A DNA stretch of 64,000 nucleotides from Rhyzopertha dominica (Eukaryota > Arthropoda > Insecta > Coleoptera > Bostrichidae), in NCBI GenBank assembly GCA_025024175.1, contig QCXZ01000042.1, forward strand, positions 12,789,501-12,853,500. Direction: 5' to 3'. The position numbers and the translations under genes were made by a program. Below, piece by piece: positions 36,201 to 47,129 of this stretch (position 1 is its first letter; each line of letters begins with the position of its first letter). The notes under the pieces were generated by a model. That model did no database searches. It had not been told where the DNA came from and saw only the letters and a list, made by a program, of their open reading frames with translations.

Positions 36201-39200
36201 TACAACTACCAGGGACAGGCACCGGACACGGAAATAGGAAGGGTGTACGTGTACGACCTCGACGACTGGGATCTTCCCGATAAAAAATTCTACTGGGAGA
36301 GCACGGAGCATCCCAGATTCAAGCTAAACGAAGACACGGGGATGATCTCGATGAAGCACGGCACCAGAGATGGCAGGTACCATTTGAAGTTTAAGGTTTA
36401 CGACCGGAAGCATACACAAACGGACGTACCTGCCAACGTTACTGTTACTGTGAAAGAAATTCCTCATGAAGCTGTGATCAATTCAGGATCCGTAAGAATC
36501 GCTGGGATTACAGATGAAGATTTCATCAGAATTTGGGACTACAAGACGCAAAGCTTGTCGAAGAGCAAAGCTGAGAAGTTCAAGGATAAGATCGCAGAAT
36601 TATTGAACACGGAGAAAGATAACGTGGACGTTTTCAGCGTGCAGCTCAGGAGGAAACATCCACCAGTAACAGACGTGAGGTTCTCGGCTCACGGCTCCCC
36701 GTATTACAAACCCGTCCGGCTAAATGGTATAGTGTTGATGCACCGCGAGGAGATTGAAAGAGACGTCGGTGTGAACATTACTATGGTAGGAATAGACGAG
36801 TGCTTGTACGAAAACCAGATGTGCGAGGGTTCGTGCACGAACACTCTGGACATAAGTGCCTTGCCTTACATGGTGAACGCGAACAAGACTTCGTTGGTTG
36901 GCGTTCGGGTCGACGTGCTCGCGGAGTGTACCTGCGGCGCGCGTAACTTCAGCAAAGAAGAAAACTGCAGGAACAATCCTTGCTATAACGGCGGTAGGTG
37001 CTCGGAGACGCGGTATTCCTTGTCATGCTCTTGCCCTGCTGGATACAACGGTCCGAGATGTCAACAGACTTCACGAAGCTTCAAAGGAAATGGTTGGGCG
37101 TGGTATCCCCCGCTGGACATGTGTTCCAATTCCCATCTCCATTTCGAGTTTATTACAAGAAAAGGAGACGGTCTTCTTTTGTACAATGGACCTATGGTTC
37201 CCCCAGAGAGTGACGAAGTATTGGTTTCCGACTATATAGCAGTGGAGCTAGAACGCGGTTATCCACGCCTGTTGATCGATTTTGGTTCTGGTACTTTGGA
37301 GTTACGGGTAAAAACGAAGAAGACTTTGGATGATGGGGAATGGCATCGCTTAGACATCTTCTGGGATACCGAAAACGTCAGAATGGTGGTTGACTACTGC
37401 AAATCTGCTGATATAACCGAACAGGAGGATGGTACACCACCTCAGTTTGACGACAGCAGTTGTCAAGCTCAAGGAACCATTCCACCATTCAACGAATACT
37501 TGAACGTCAACGCCCCTCTGCAACTTGGTGGTTTATACGTCGAACAGTTCGATCCTACACATTACCACTGGCAGTATATGCCGGTTGGGAAAGGATTCGA
37601 CGGGTGCATTCGAAGCCTCTTCCACAACTCGAAACTCTACGACTTGGCCCATCCAGGGCTCTCTAGAAACAGCCACGCGGGCTGTCCCCAAACCGAAGAA
37701 GTCTGTGGACGGTCCGATGCCACCTCCCGGTGCTGGGAGCACGGTACTTGCATTGGAAGCTTCAACGAGGCCAAATGTCAATGCCGACCCGGTTGGACGG
37801 GACCCGCTTGCACCGTACCGACGATACCCACCTCGTTTAAGCCACAGTCGTACGTGAAATATGCACTAAGCTTCGAACCTGATCGATTCTCAACACAAAT
37901 CCAGCTCCGCTTCAGAACCAGAGAGGAACATGGGGAGCTGTTCCGCGTATCCGACCAGCACAACCGCGAATACGGTATTTTGGAGATCAAGGATTCTCGC
38001 CTCCACTTCAGGTACAGCTTGAACTCACTGAGGACCGAGGAGAAGGACATCTGGTTGAGTTCCGTGCCTGTTGATGATGGCCAGTGGCACGTGGCTCGAG
38101 TTAGCAGGTACGGCTCGGCGGCGACGCTTGAACTTGATGGAGGCGAGGGAAGAAGGTACAACGAGACGTTCAACTTCGTGGGGCATCAGTGGTTGATGGT
38201 TGACAAGCAGGAGGGTGTTTATGCTGGTGGCAAGGCCGAGTACACTGGAGTTAGGACTTTCGAGGTCTATGCTGATTACCAAAAAGGTATGTTTTGATGA
38301 TTATTACTAGATCTTTTGCTAAGCCAGATGTGCTATCAAAATATTTGTTTCATTTTTATTAGTAGTCTTCCGAGACGTCATTTTTAGGTCATTCTCAATA
38401 AAATACACGAGATAAATAATTTTATAAGAGTAGCAAAACGTTACAATTGCTGAGCATTCGTGAAACTTTACAGTTAAAACAAAAGTTGTTGTTGTACAGA
38501 GTATACCATGTACACTTTCAATTAGCTGTTTATACTACGCTTACGGGAATTCTAAAAATTTGTATACTTGGTTTTTACGCAATTATCTGTCGATTAAAGA
38601 TATCAAAGCGCTCATTTCAAATAAAATTTGTTACTTTACACTTTACTTTATACATAGACGAATATTAATCCGATAGTTATCTGCAGGTTATCTGTGAAAC
38701 AATACATTTAAATGTCACTTAATGTCATTACTTATTTTGAAAAAATGCTGTTTTGCTGTAGAATGAGTTCTCTGATTCAATTCCGGTATTTTGTATAATA
38801 ATGACATACTCTACTTACACAAACGACGCTTTTTTACATTTAATTGTCATATGCGTAATAAAATTATTAATAAAACATGTCACAAGTTTGCAAACAAACA
38901 CCAGCTAATGGCATGATTGATTACTATTAAGTAATTAGTGTGAGAAACGAACGTTGCGATCCAAAATTGTTAACGATGTAAACCATTAGTGGAAAGCGAA
39001 GAAAACTAAATAAATGTGTTGGCATTTTTCAGTGCTTATCCACTTACATCAATTATATTCAATATAATCCATTGAAAAGAATTAGTCACAGAATTTTGAA
39101 ATTTTTAAAATACTCTATAATCTAATGATTTTACCCTGACGTGCTGTAGTTCTACTTGTATTCTTGTAAATATTGAAACGAAAAAAGATTATATGATAAG

Positions 39201-42200
39201 GTTAAATTTTCGAAAATTTGCACATTCAGGCGTCATAAAAATGCCGATATGTCTACAGGATACTGTTTTGGAAGAAGACCAACAATATTTAATAAAATAG
39301 CATTTACAAGTTACACTCGAGCACAGTTTAGTACAAGTTGTCATCATTTTGCACCGAAACATTTGTATTGTCCTTCAGTACGTAAAACACATTAGAACTG
39401 TTGCAGTTTTGAACATGGCGTTTTCTAGTCATACGAAGATTTTTATTTGACCAAAAGTGACTGCTGTTTTCACAAGAACAACAGCTGTCAAAATGCTAAA
39501 AGTCTCGTAGAGGCAAATCGTCAGCTTCTAAATAGTGTAAAAAAGTGGTTTTATTTACTCGTTTTCAGAATTCTGTAAATAGTTCCTATTGATAGATATC
39601 AATTTATTCCGCTTTGAAGTATGAGGCTTAATGATTATAGTATTTCCAAGTTAGTTACAAAATAAAAATCTTTCAATATTCATTTTAGAGAACAATGGGA
39701 CATGGGACTGCAAGTTATTAATTAAATAGCTTATTAATTACACTGTCTTGACTCATTCAATTCTGATCAACGAAACTTTCTAAAAATCTGTGGATTGTAG
39801 GTTGCTTGGACGATATCCGACTGGAAGGCAAACACCTTCCTCTACCACCAGCCATGAATGGTACGCAGTGGGGCCAAGCAACAATGGCAAGAAACCTCGA
39901 AAGGAACTGTCCATCCAACAAGCCCTGCGCCAACGTGATCTGTCCCGAGCCATTCGAGTGTGTTGACTTATGGAATGACTATGAATGCACGTAAGTTAAA
40001 CGATGATTTCATCCCCCACGACACTGTACACAACATGTAGATACGAACTTTACACATAAACACGTCATAAACGAAAATTAACAGGATTGGGGTCTTGCGC
40101 CATAAAGCAAGTAGGATTTGTGGTCTTGTGATGTATTTGTGGGAGACCTTCGACTTGTTTATGACGCAGCTCCGGTTTATTATGTGGTGTGTACAGATTT
40201 TAACGGCCTAGGCACTGAGAATTTGGATCATTCGCTAACAACATTGTATACAGTTCTTTTGCTTTGGTGGTAGTGGAAACAGTTTGGTAGAAAGACTACC
40301 CAATTGTAGGGTGGTGCTTGTAGTCAAGTATTTACTTTTCTTTAAACATTAACACAAGAAACTGAACAACACTTCGATGGGCTCGATTTGGAACCTATCG
40401 CTCTCTTCGGTAAATCCTGAAGTGAACGATATTTTGCAAACTCGAGCCAACCAGCCCGATGCATGTGACATAACGCTTGTAATTTGACGGGAGCAGTTGC
40501 GGAGAGGGCCGCGTGATGTCGCCCGACAGCAAGGATTGCATGGACAAAGACGAATGTCTCGATCTTCCATGTCTAAACGGCGGCACCTGCGTGAACCTGG
40601 AGCCAAGGTTCCGGTATCAGTGCCAGTGCCCGGACGGGTTTTGGGGAGAGAACTGCGAACTCATACAGGAGGGACAGACGCTCAAACTGAGTATGGGTGC
40701 ACTGGCGGCCATACTCGTCTGCTTGCTCATCATCCTAAGTGAGCGCAGTTGCATGTTGCATTTAGCATGCCGTTTTTGTCTTTCACTAACTGAAAACTGC
40801 TGCCATCTCTGCACTAGGCGAGGTGGCAGCGGCACTTGCATGCTCGCCGTCGCCATCTGTGTGTAGGTAGGAGTAGAACTGACCCCCTCAGTGCCGAAGC
40901 AGCTATTTCACCCCCCATCCCCTTGTCGGTGAGTAACGCTATGTATCCCCTAGATGTCCCCAAGGTTACAAGTTCCTAGAAAACACCTGCATCAACGAGA
41001 ATGAGTGCATGTGGATGCCGTGTATCAACGGGGGCGTATGCAAAGACTATGACCCACCGTTGAGGTACGAGTGCGTTTGCCCACCTGGCTACACTGGAGG
41101 CCATTGCGAGCTAGAGCTGGCGTCTGCGGGAGCCATTATGCCCTCACGTGATTTCATCCTAGCTATTATTATTTGCCTGTTCGTTCTCCTAGGTAAGGAT
41201 TTGATTTCTGTTTCGATTTGGGAACTTGCAGGTTTGGTGGAGAGATTTATCCAAGTGATTTTAAATCAGATCTTATCGCCACCCTTTACTAACATCACTA
41301 GATAGCGATATGATAAAAGGATTTGCTGTATTTCGTTTCTTTGCCAAAATATTCATAATTATGTAAAAATCATTTATTACTTAGATCCGTCATAAGTAAA
41401 TAGTGTATTCATTCTCCCTTTAATATAAACAGACAGAAGCGAAACAAAGAAGCAAGTGATGGCTGTTGCATGTTATTCAAGCTGTCATGATAATCTTCAC
41501 TAACTCGTCTGAAAAAATTCTTCCAGCTCCTTTAACGTTCAACTTCAATCATTTTTGTATCGCATGATTGTACTCAAACCGGTAATTCAATCCTGATAAC
41601 TATTTACTGCAGTTTGGGGTCTTAACCTAATAATAGTGTGTGCCTGCACAACTAGGCACTTACTATCTAAGCTAGGCTATCCCTCGGGAATATCGTAAGG
41701 AAATCGGGCGATCGAATCTACAGATTTACAATCAACGAAGAGGCTTTTATATAATGGAATTTCGAGAGCTTTGATCCTTTTGACGAAGTTCTGAGAAGTT
41801 CTAGCACCTAACGTTTTTGTTATCGGACCACGCTTTCTATAATTGGTTGCAATAAAACATCTCCACAGAACTACTATACCAATAACTATATTTAAAAAGA
41901 ACCCAAATGGCAGCTACTTTATGAAAGAGGTGTACAAGTTTGTCAAAATACAGCCACAATAATTATGTTAGTTTTCCAATTCATGTAGTTATATTTGAGG
42001 TAACTTTGTGTAGAAATCAATAGCTGTCACAATGGGATTAGGTTTAGGATTCCAGTTCCGCATTGGAAATTATCAATCTGTTTAGAAAAGGCGATGTGCT
42101 ACCATTTAGAACACTTTTAGATATTGATTTGAATAACATTCGATGCATATATTTATTTTCTCACCTGTTTATTAGGGTTAGGAAATATTAGGAAACGCTT

Positions 42201-44820
42201 GAGCCTTATTCAAGTGGGCTAAATGTGGCCTGTTCGGTGTAGCTACGGCTGATTTATGACCGGTTTTCCGATATTTTCTAAAGGGACCTGAATTGGTAGA
42301 CAATCCCTCGTAATTGAAGTTAAAATATTTTACTACGGCAATATAACCTTAGAAGATGTGGAGAACTATCACTTTTTATGTATCTACAAACAGTTTCAGC
42401 AGTAAAAATTAGTTTAGCTATTTGAGTATTGATTTTCTTCATAACTCGAATGGCTGATAAAAATAGGATTCACACTATATGCTGATATTCAATTTTCAGT
42501 GGTCGTTGTTAAAAAAAAGCTATCACAACAAATTAGAAACTGCTTGTGCACTATCTGCAGACGGTATAGCCAGCCCATAGTCTTAATTATATTAGTAAAA
42601 ATTTGCAAGCTCCTAATTATTATTATTTCTTATTCAATCCAGCACTTAGACTTCTGAATGCCAACGAAAAAAGGATCTTTCAAGCGTTCACCACGCTCGA
42701 TTGATTTGTAGCATAAGGCACCGCATGCTCCGAGCCCTTAGATATCCAGGAATACTAATCGTGTTGCATTTTGCAGTCTTAGTTTTGGTATTCGTGGTAT
42801 ACAACAGGCGGCGCGAGGCGCACATCAAGTATCCCGGTCCCGACGATGATGTGAGGGAAAACATCATCAACTACGACGATGAAGGCGGTGGTGAAGATGA
42901 CATGACTGCCTTTGACATCACTCCTCTTCAGATACCGATCGGAGGACCTCTACCCGAGTTGGCACCCCCAAAATTAGGATGTAAGTACTGTTTTCTTGCA
43001 GTCTTGCATTATAGACTCTGACACAGTTCCCAATGACATCGAGTTTATACGTTTTCGCCATTTAATAAAGATAGAAAACCTGTTTTTTAATTGCGCAAAT
43101 CGAATTATATACGATTTGGTAGTAATTTTGTAATTTCGGTTTTATATAGATAAAATGCTATAACAATTAATGATCGGTGCTTGTATATACATATAGATAA
43201 TCGATTAACACGGGCTCGGGCCGCCCCAGGCAATGACGCCTAGGGCAGAAAACCTTACAGTAGATAAGTGGTTCTATTTGTAAAATTTATGCTTTTTAGT
43301 TCCGATCGTGGGCTGCGCAATAGGACAAGAAGCTAACGTAGGAATCTTCATTGAGGAACATAAGAAGCGTGCCGACAGTGACCCAAATGCTCCGCCCTTT
43401 GATGATTTGAGGAACTACGCTTATGAAGGAGGTGGTAGCACTGCTGGATCTCTCAGTTCACTTGCCTCGGGTGAGTTTTTGCTTCCTCATCTGTTATCTG
43501 GAAGTACCAAAAAGACAGAATTGATTACAGCTGGATCCTTCAAAAATTGTAGGGTATTATACTCCAAAAGATGCTAATACTGGTATCAGATGTATGAATC
43601 GTTATACCTTATATCAAAAGATGGGTAGTGCATTGATTTATAAAATGCTAAAATCAGATTGTGCGTTGTTTCAGCTACTTTTGAATTATGAAGCAAAATG
43701 GATGGATGTCTATTTTTCGTCTTCATGCACATTTGTTTACATTTTTCATCTGTTAAGATATGATGGTCGAAAGGTTGCCTTGCGGGTAGTACTTTGCTAA
43801 AATTAAGAACTATTTTTCATGTTCGATTGACGTTCCTTCAGGTGTGACTCGTTCACATTTCGGTCCCCTATTGTTTTGCCTCTTTGTAAATGGCATTGGT
43901 AGTACACTTAAGTACTATAGATGGATATTTACTGATTATATATAAACAAATACAGTGATATAAGGTTCCATAGAAGTCAAACTACTGTTTTCATCATATA
44001 AATCACAAAGATCTGGGAATCTTTTTCGATTCGAAATTGTCATATACTCCCTATATCCACAAGTTGACATAGAAAGCCTTAATGATTTTGGGTATTGCCG
44101 TACGAAATTCTGCTGCTTTGTCAGTCGATTCTCTAAGAACACTTTGTCTATATTTGGAACAATTTTACGGTTTTGACGAAGAAGAGGTCAATAAAATAAA
44201 TGAAGCTTGTTGGGCAAATTGTGTCCGCCATGTAATTGAAATCGAAGATAATTATCGCGCCAAGCATGTCCAAGAATTAATTATAAATCTAGAGAGCCAC
44301 AGTAGTGATGAAGAATTTCGTAATGACTGTGATCATAATTAATTTTTAATATTTAATTAGTGCGACTTATCTACCTGTGTAGTTTTTGTCGTGAATGTAA
44401 ATACAGTACATATTATTTAATTAAAGTGTGTGCAAATTGCTATTGTTATTCTTTTAATACGGCCCTGGAAACTGACTGGCGCGTGGCCGAAAGGCATGCT
44501 GCAATTTATGGTTTTCTAGTGGGATGATGGGATTGCCGTAAACAACCCCAAAAGTTAAATACTAGAGTGAGCAATAAAATTCTTCAAAATATAGACAAAC
44601 TTTATATGAGATTACAACTCGAGTATGCTGCACATGTTTGGTCACCCCGCTATAATGTATCTGAAAAAATTGTTTATGATAAAATTGTTTTAACATAATA
44701 ATTATAGGTACTGACGACGAGGCCCAAGAGTACGACTACCTGGGTGCTTGGGGTCCCCGTTTCGACAAGCTGGCCGACATGTACGGCCCTGGCGAGGAGA
44801 CCGAGCAAGAAGAGGAGTAA
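33141..44820 (+). CDS. CadN: Neural cadherin (CadN), 3' part of the gene, nine exons
   Basis: Spliced exons: 33141-33278, 34622-35945, 36004-38286, 39801-39990, then either 40497-40738 or 40954-41192, then 42777-42980, 43300-43470, 44708-44820. Every junction has GT/AG and matching phase; the joined frame is 4,665 nt (1,554 residues plus stop) with the first alternative exon. The product is the C-terminal half of a classical-type insect cadherin: extracellular cadherin repeats, EGF and laminin-G domains, one membrane span, and a catenin-binding tail. CadN mediates homophilic adhesion in axon guidance and synaptic targeting. N-terminal exons are not in this window. Agreement with the Drosophila protein is very high over the whole length. 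Confidence 0.97.
33279..34621 (+). other. CadN: CadN intron
   Basis: Begins GTGAGT and ends in the pyrimidine-rich tract TTTTTGCTTTTTCCACAG. A GC-richer patch lies at about 33,960-34,170. No alternative exon was recognised. Confidence 0.8.
34622..35945 (+). CDS. CadN: CadN exon B: cadherin repeats
   Basis: 1,324 nt, phase 0 start, ending with one base of a lysine codon before GTAAGT. It opens [19 protein letters not shown], completing the calcium-binding LDRD motif. Linker motifs DINDN or variants lie at exon residues 39 (DINDNAP), 151 (DINDMPP), 270 (DINDNKP) and 375 (DINDNAP). They are spaced 105-119 residues apart, the expected repeat length, so the exon holds the end of one repeat, three whole repeats and most of another. 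LDRE or LDYE and DxD motifs are present in each. DINDMPP is a mild deviation from the consensus, also present in Drosophila CadN. Antisense open frames here are by-products. Confidence 0.97.
36004..38286 (+). CDS. CadN: CadN exon C: last cadherin repeats, EGF and laminin-G domains
   Basis: 2,283 nt. It starts GANGDGMA after AG at 36,002-36,003 across a 58-bp intron, the shortest in the gene. Last linker DVNDNK at exon residue 50; a final degenerate cadherin repeat with [18 protein letters not shown] follows. A membrane-distal cysteine segment ([16 protein letters not shown]) precedes an EGF domain near residue 321 ([12 protein letters not shown]), a laminin-G domain (about 360-560), a second EGF (CWEHGTC near residue 576, ending GWTGPAC) and a second laminin-G domain (about 610-760, [16 protein letters not shown]). 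This is the non-chordate classical cadherin architecture. It ends with one base of a glycine codon. Confidence 0.97.
38287..39800 (+). other. CadN: CadN intron
   Basis: Starts GTATGT, ends TGTGGATTGTAG. AT-rich; no other feature seen. Confidence 0.8.
39801..39990 (+). CDS. CadN: CadN exon D: end of second laminin-G domain
   Basis: 190 nt, joining to read [20 protein letters not shown], then [20 protein letters not shown] and ending [11 protein letters not shown]. The cysteine of CLDDI closes the laminin-G fold; the [18 protein letters not shown] part begins the next EGF-like unit, completed by either alternative exon. Ends with two bases (AC) of the threonine codon before GTAAGT. Confidence 0.95.
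40497..40738 (+). CDS. CadN: CadN alternative exon E1: EGF plus membrane segment
   Basis: 242 nt, entered with one base completing threonine, leaving one base. Reads [20 protein letters not shown], then [11 protein letters not shown] and GFWGENCE (EGF), then [20 protein letters not shown], the start of the membrane helix that the next exon completes ([11 protein letters not shown]). The acceptor tract (TAATTTGACGGGAGCAG) is poor in pyrimidines, so this exon may need help to be included. The peptide matches one of the two Drosophila CadN membrane exons. Exon 40,954-41,192 encodes an alternative version of the same unit. Confidence 0.93.
40739..40953 (+). other. CadN: Short intron between the two alternative CadN exons
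   Basis: 215 bp. It contains a CACTAAC branch-point-like word near 40,785, a pyrimidine-rich run (TTTCACCCCCCATCCCC), and a strong unused donor-like site (TCG|GTGAGTAA) at 40,929, only 25 bp before exon E2. Confidence 0.7.
40954..41192 (+). CDS. CadN: CadN alternative exon E2: EGF plus membrane segment
   Basis: 239 nt with the same entry and exit phases as E1. Reads [20 protein letters not shown], then [20 protein letters not shown] and [15 protein letters not shown] (EGF), then [16 protein letters not shown] (membrane helix). It replaces E1: joining both gives AAT GTC CCC AAG and a TAG nine codons in, and skipping both also shifts the frame. Drosophila CadN has a matching pair of mutually exclusive membrane exons, so I infer the same here. 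E2 differs from E1 at most positions outside the cysteines and glycines, which suggests an ancient duplication. Confidence 0.92.
41193..42776 (+). other. CadN: CadN intron
   Basis: Begins GTAAGG and ends in TTGCATTTTGCAG. AT-rich, with no further feature recognised. Confidence 0.75.
42777..42980 (+). CDS. CadN: CadN exon F: end of membrane helix and juxtamembrane tail
   Basis: 204 nt. Completes the helix ([20 protein letters not shown]) and encodes the acidic juxtamembrane region [20 protein letters not shown] and [20 protein letters not shown]. The [14 protein letters not shown] motif binds p120-catenin in classical cadherins. Ends with one base of a phenylalanine codon before GTAAGT. Confidence 0.95.
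43300..43470 (+). CDS. CadN: CadN exon G: cytoplasmic tail
   Basis: 171 nt. Reads [40 protein letters not shown] and [18 protein letters not shown]. The [24 protein letters not shown] segment is the beta-catenin (Armadillo) binding core conserved in all classical cadherins. The opening GCAIGQE differs from the Drosophila sequence as I remember it. Confidence 0.95.
43835..44144 (+). mobile_element. LINE reverse transcriptase fragment in CadN intron, left part
   Basis: Reads [20 protein letters not shown], a decayed form of the LINE block GVPQGSHLGPLLFLLFIND, followed after stops and shifts by [28 protein letters not shown] and LRTL. The catalytic YADD region is degenerate. The LINE is interrupted at about 44,145 by a DNA transposon and resumes at about 44,598. 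Confidence 0.7.
44145..44597 (+). mobile_element. DNA transposon remnant nested in a LINE
   Basis: About 453 bp with inverted ends: left TGTCTATATTTGGAACAATTT; right, reverse-complemented, TGTCTATATTTTGAAGAATTT. It interrupts a LINE frame (SLRTL before, [16 protein letters not shown] after). Inside, the + strand frame [40 protein letters not shown] and SDEEF, ending at 44,342, resembles the C-terminus of IS630/Tc1-type DDE transposases. No catalytic part remains. The target duplication is not clear (perhaps ACTT). Confidence 0.6.
44598..44700 (+). mobile_element. LINE fragment in CadN intron, right part
   Basis: Reads [24 protein letters not shown], matching the LINE block LVRxxLEYAxxVWSPxY that normally follows the part seen at 43,835-44,144. 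It is the continuation of that LINE after the nested transposon. Confidence 0.65.
44708..44820 (+). CDS. CadN: CadN terminal exon H: last part of the catenin-binding tail
   Basis: 113 nt including the TAA at 44,818-44,820. Reads [20 protein letters not shown] and [16 protein letters not shown]. YDYLxxWGPRFxxLADMYG is the signature end of the beta-catenin binding domain. The last residues (GEETEQEEE) differ from the Drosophila end. Confidence 0.96.
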
Positions 44821-46400
44821 GTGCAAGCCACCCCCCGGAAGGAACATTCCTCCATCTGAATAACAATGCTTACCACGTGTTTTGCATGTTCCACAAGACT
44901 GCCGCAGTCGAGCTGCAGAATATATAAATAATTGTAGAGAATTTATACTAAAGGGTGGCTATCGGACGCTCCCGTGAACCGTTTGTCCGCACCCTCTCTT
45001 GAACGGGGCAAACCGAAGAAGTTCGTGGTAATTCGCGAACTTTTTGGGTCACACCTGTATACTCCACTGCCACTGTCCCATTACTTAGCTGTCCGGTCTC
45101 TCAGTGGGGTATCCGAACTATTGTTTGTTATTTGGTTGTGTCATTTTGTACCCTTGCTTTGCTTCCTCTAGAATCATATTCTGTGTACGCCACTGAGATT
45201 TTTGGATGGACGGGACCGCCGATTGTTCACCCTGGATGTTGCAAGTGTTTTTGTTTGTAAAGCACATTTTACCATTTGTCATGTAACTTTGATGCCAGTA
45301 TTCCTGACTCGAGGCTCGAGATTCCAAGTCACGAAAGCGTTGATGTATTGGAGACATTTGGTTCGTTATCGGATGCCCTTTCTGTTGTTTTGTTTTTATT
45401 CTCGAAGTTGGGAGTGTGATTAATTATTAATTATGTGATGTAGAAGAGTTAGGGCACCCTTTCATCAAAAAAGCAGAAGCAAACAGTTCGATTCCATTCC
45501 ATAACCATCTTGCGTTATTAAAAAATGCTAAAGTCTGGTGATCTTACTGGGCATTCCGACTTTTCCAAATCGGACGACTTAGAGATGATTTACTAACGAC
45601 AAAAAAGTCATCCAAAATATTATAACTTGGCATGTGCCAGTATATTGATATTCTTGCGACTTAATCTCGATGCTCAAGCATATTCCTACAGACATTGTTA
45701 GTTATGTAGACAGTCACTACAATCTAGGTCAAATTACTGCAGGTTTAGGTTTAGATGAGCGGATGCCTGTGCAAAGAGAGTGAGTGGGTAAAATCGTGTG
45801 TAAATAGAAGAAATACCACCATCAAATTTGTAAAGAGCACCTCACATGCAGCGGCTGAAAAGTTTTCCGATCTGTTTCGCTGAAGCCGTACCACAAAAGC
45901 AAACCAAAGATACTAGGTTAATTAGTTACGGTGCTGTTCAGTGGACAGATGGGGAATAGCTCTCGCTGTGCCATATTTACCACAGTCCTTTTGATTTTTA
46001 AGCTCACTAGTGTTTTCAGTGTTGTAGGTATGTATATATAGGAAATTNACGTGTGAATGGACTTTGCGAGCCCGTGCCAATAACCAGATTATAAGTGTAA
46101 CAATTCTCGAAACGCTGTGTACCGTTTAACATAATTGTGTATGCACTCCGTTTTCTGTTTTAAACAAAGATGTATACTTAATATTTATATTCTTATGGCA
46201 TTTTAATGGAAAGAAAAATGGAAACAATTCATTCGTACTTGTGTCTGTATTGTGCAACGATGCGGTCGATTTTTATTTTAAGTATTGAGTGATTTTCTAG
46301 TGATTTTTTTATGTTTTACGTCATAAGGATTTCCTAGAGTTTTTGTACAATGAAATTTTATTTGAGTTTATTTAAATAAACCTATTTCTAGAAATTACAC
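44821..46400 (+). other. CadN: Probable CadN 3' UTR
   Basis: Non-coding sequence after the stop. A clear AATAAA lies at 46,375-46,380 at the end of an AT-rich stretch. No better polyadenylation signal was seen between, so a UTR of about 1.6 kb is likely. The end point is inferred. Confidence 0.45.
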
Positions 46401-47129
46401 CGGATTTTTATTCAGCCATTATGTATGTTCAATGTAAAAATAGTTGAATTTTTAATATGAAACACACTGTAAATACATTAATTGATGTATCAATACTTGA
46501 TAGGATTACCTCTAACAAAACTGTCCTTCTTATAAAATTATGAAGCAATTTTAAACTGTTTTGTATAAAACGATATAAAATTTGACGATGTTTCACGCCC
46601 TGAACTCAAAAAAGTCCAATCAGCAATAATAATTCTATTCATGGGCGTATCCAGCTTTTCAACGCAGAAAATTCCTGTAGTGTATAATTCAACATAAATA
46701 GAAACATGTTCGTTTATTGATTAAATATATATTTCAAGAGCAATCTTCGTTGTGTTCTACAAGGCATCTCCTCTAAAATAAAGACCTAAAGTATTTATGT
46801 CTTTTTTTGTGTATGTGTACACTGTTTGTGGTGACCGTGATGATACACCCGGTGGCAAGGGGTGGAAATATAGCGGGAAAATAAGATTTGCTGTCCCCAA
46901 AAATGCACAAATTTCGAAAACAGGTCTGCGCGCGATCGAGGCTCTTTTGTATGTATTTCTACAACTTTTTGTCTTAATCGTGGACTGGTTTGTCGTCANC
47001 TATCGTTTTTAGAACAAAATAAAATGATCTAGTTAGGCTNAATTAAGTTTATACTCCAAAAACATAAAACACGTTAGCGAAACGCAAATATGTAACTCAC
47101 AAAAATAATCTTTATTATATAGCCAACAA
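46401..47129. other. No recognisable gene
   Basis: AT-rich sequence between the presumed CadN end and the BEL relic. A 71-codon + frame at 46,797-47,012 has no known domain. A BEL long terminal repeat might be hidden at about 46,900-47,130 but could not be defined. Confidence 0.3.

Noticed and set aside
37778..38173. 131-codon - frame opposite CadN exon C
   Set aside because: Shadow of the laminin-G coding sequence on the + strand.
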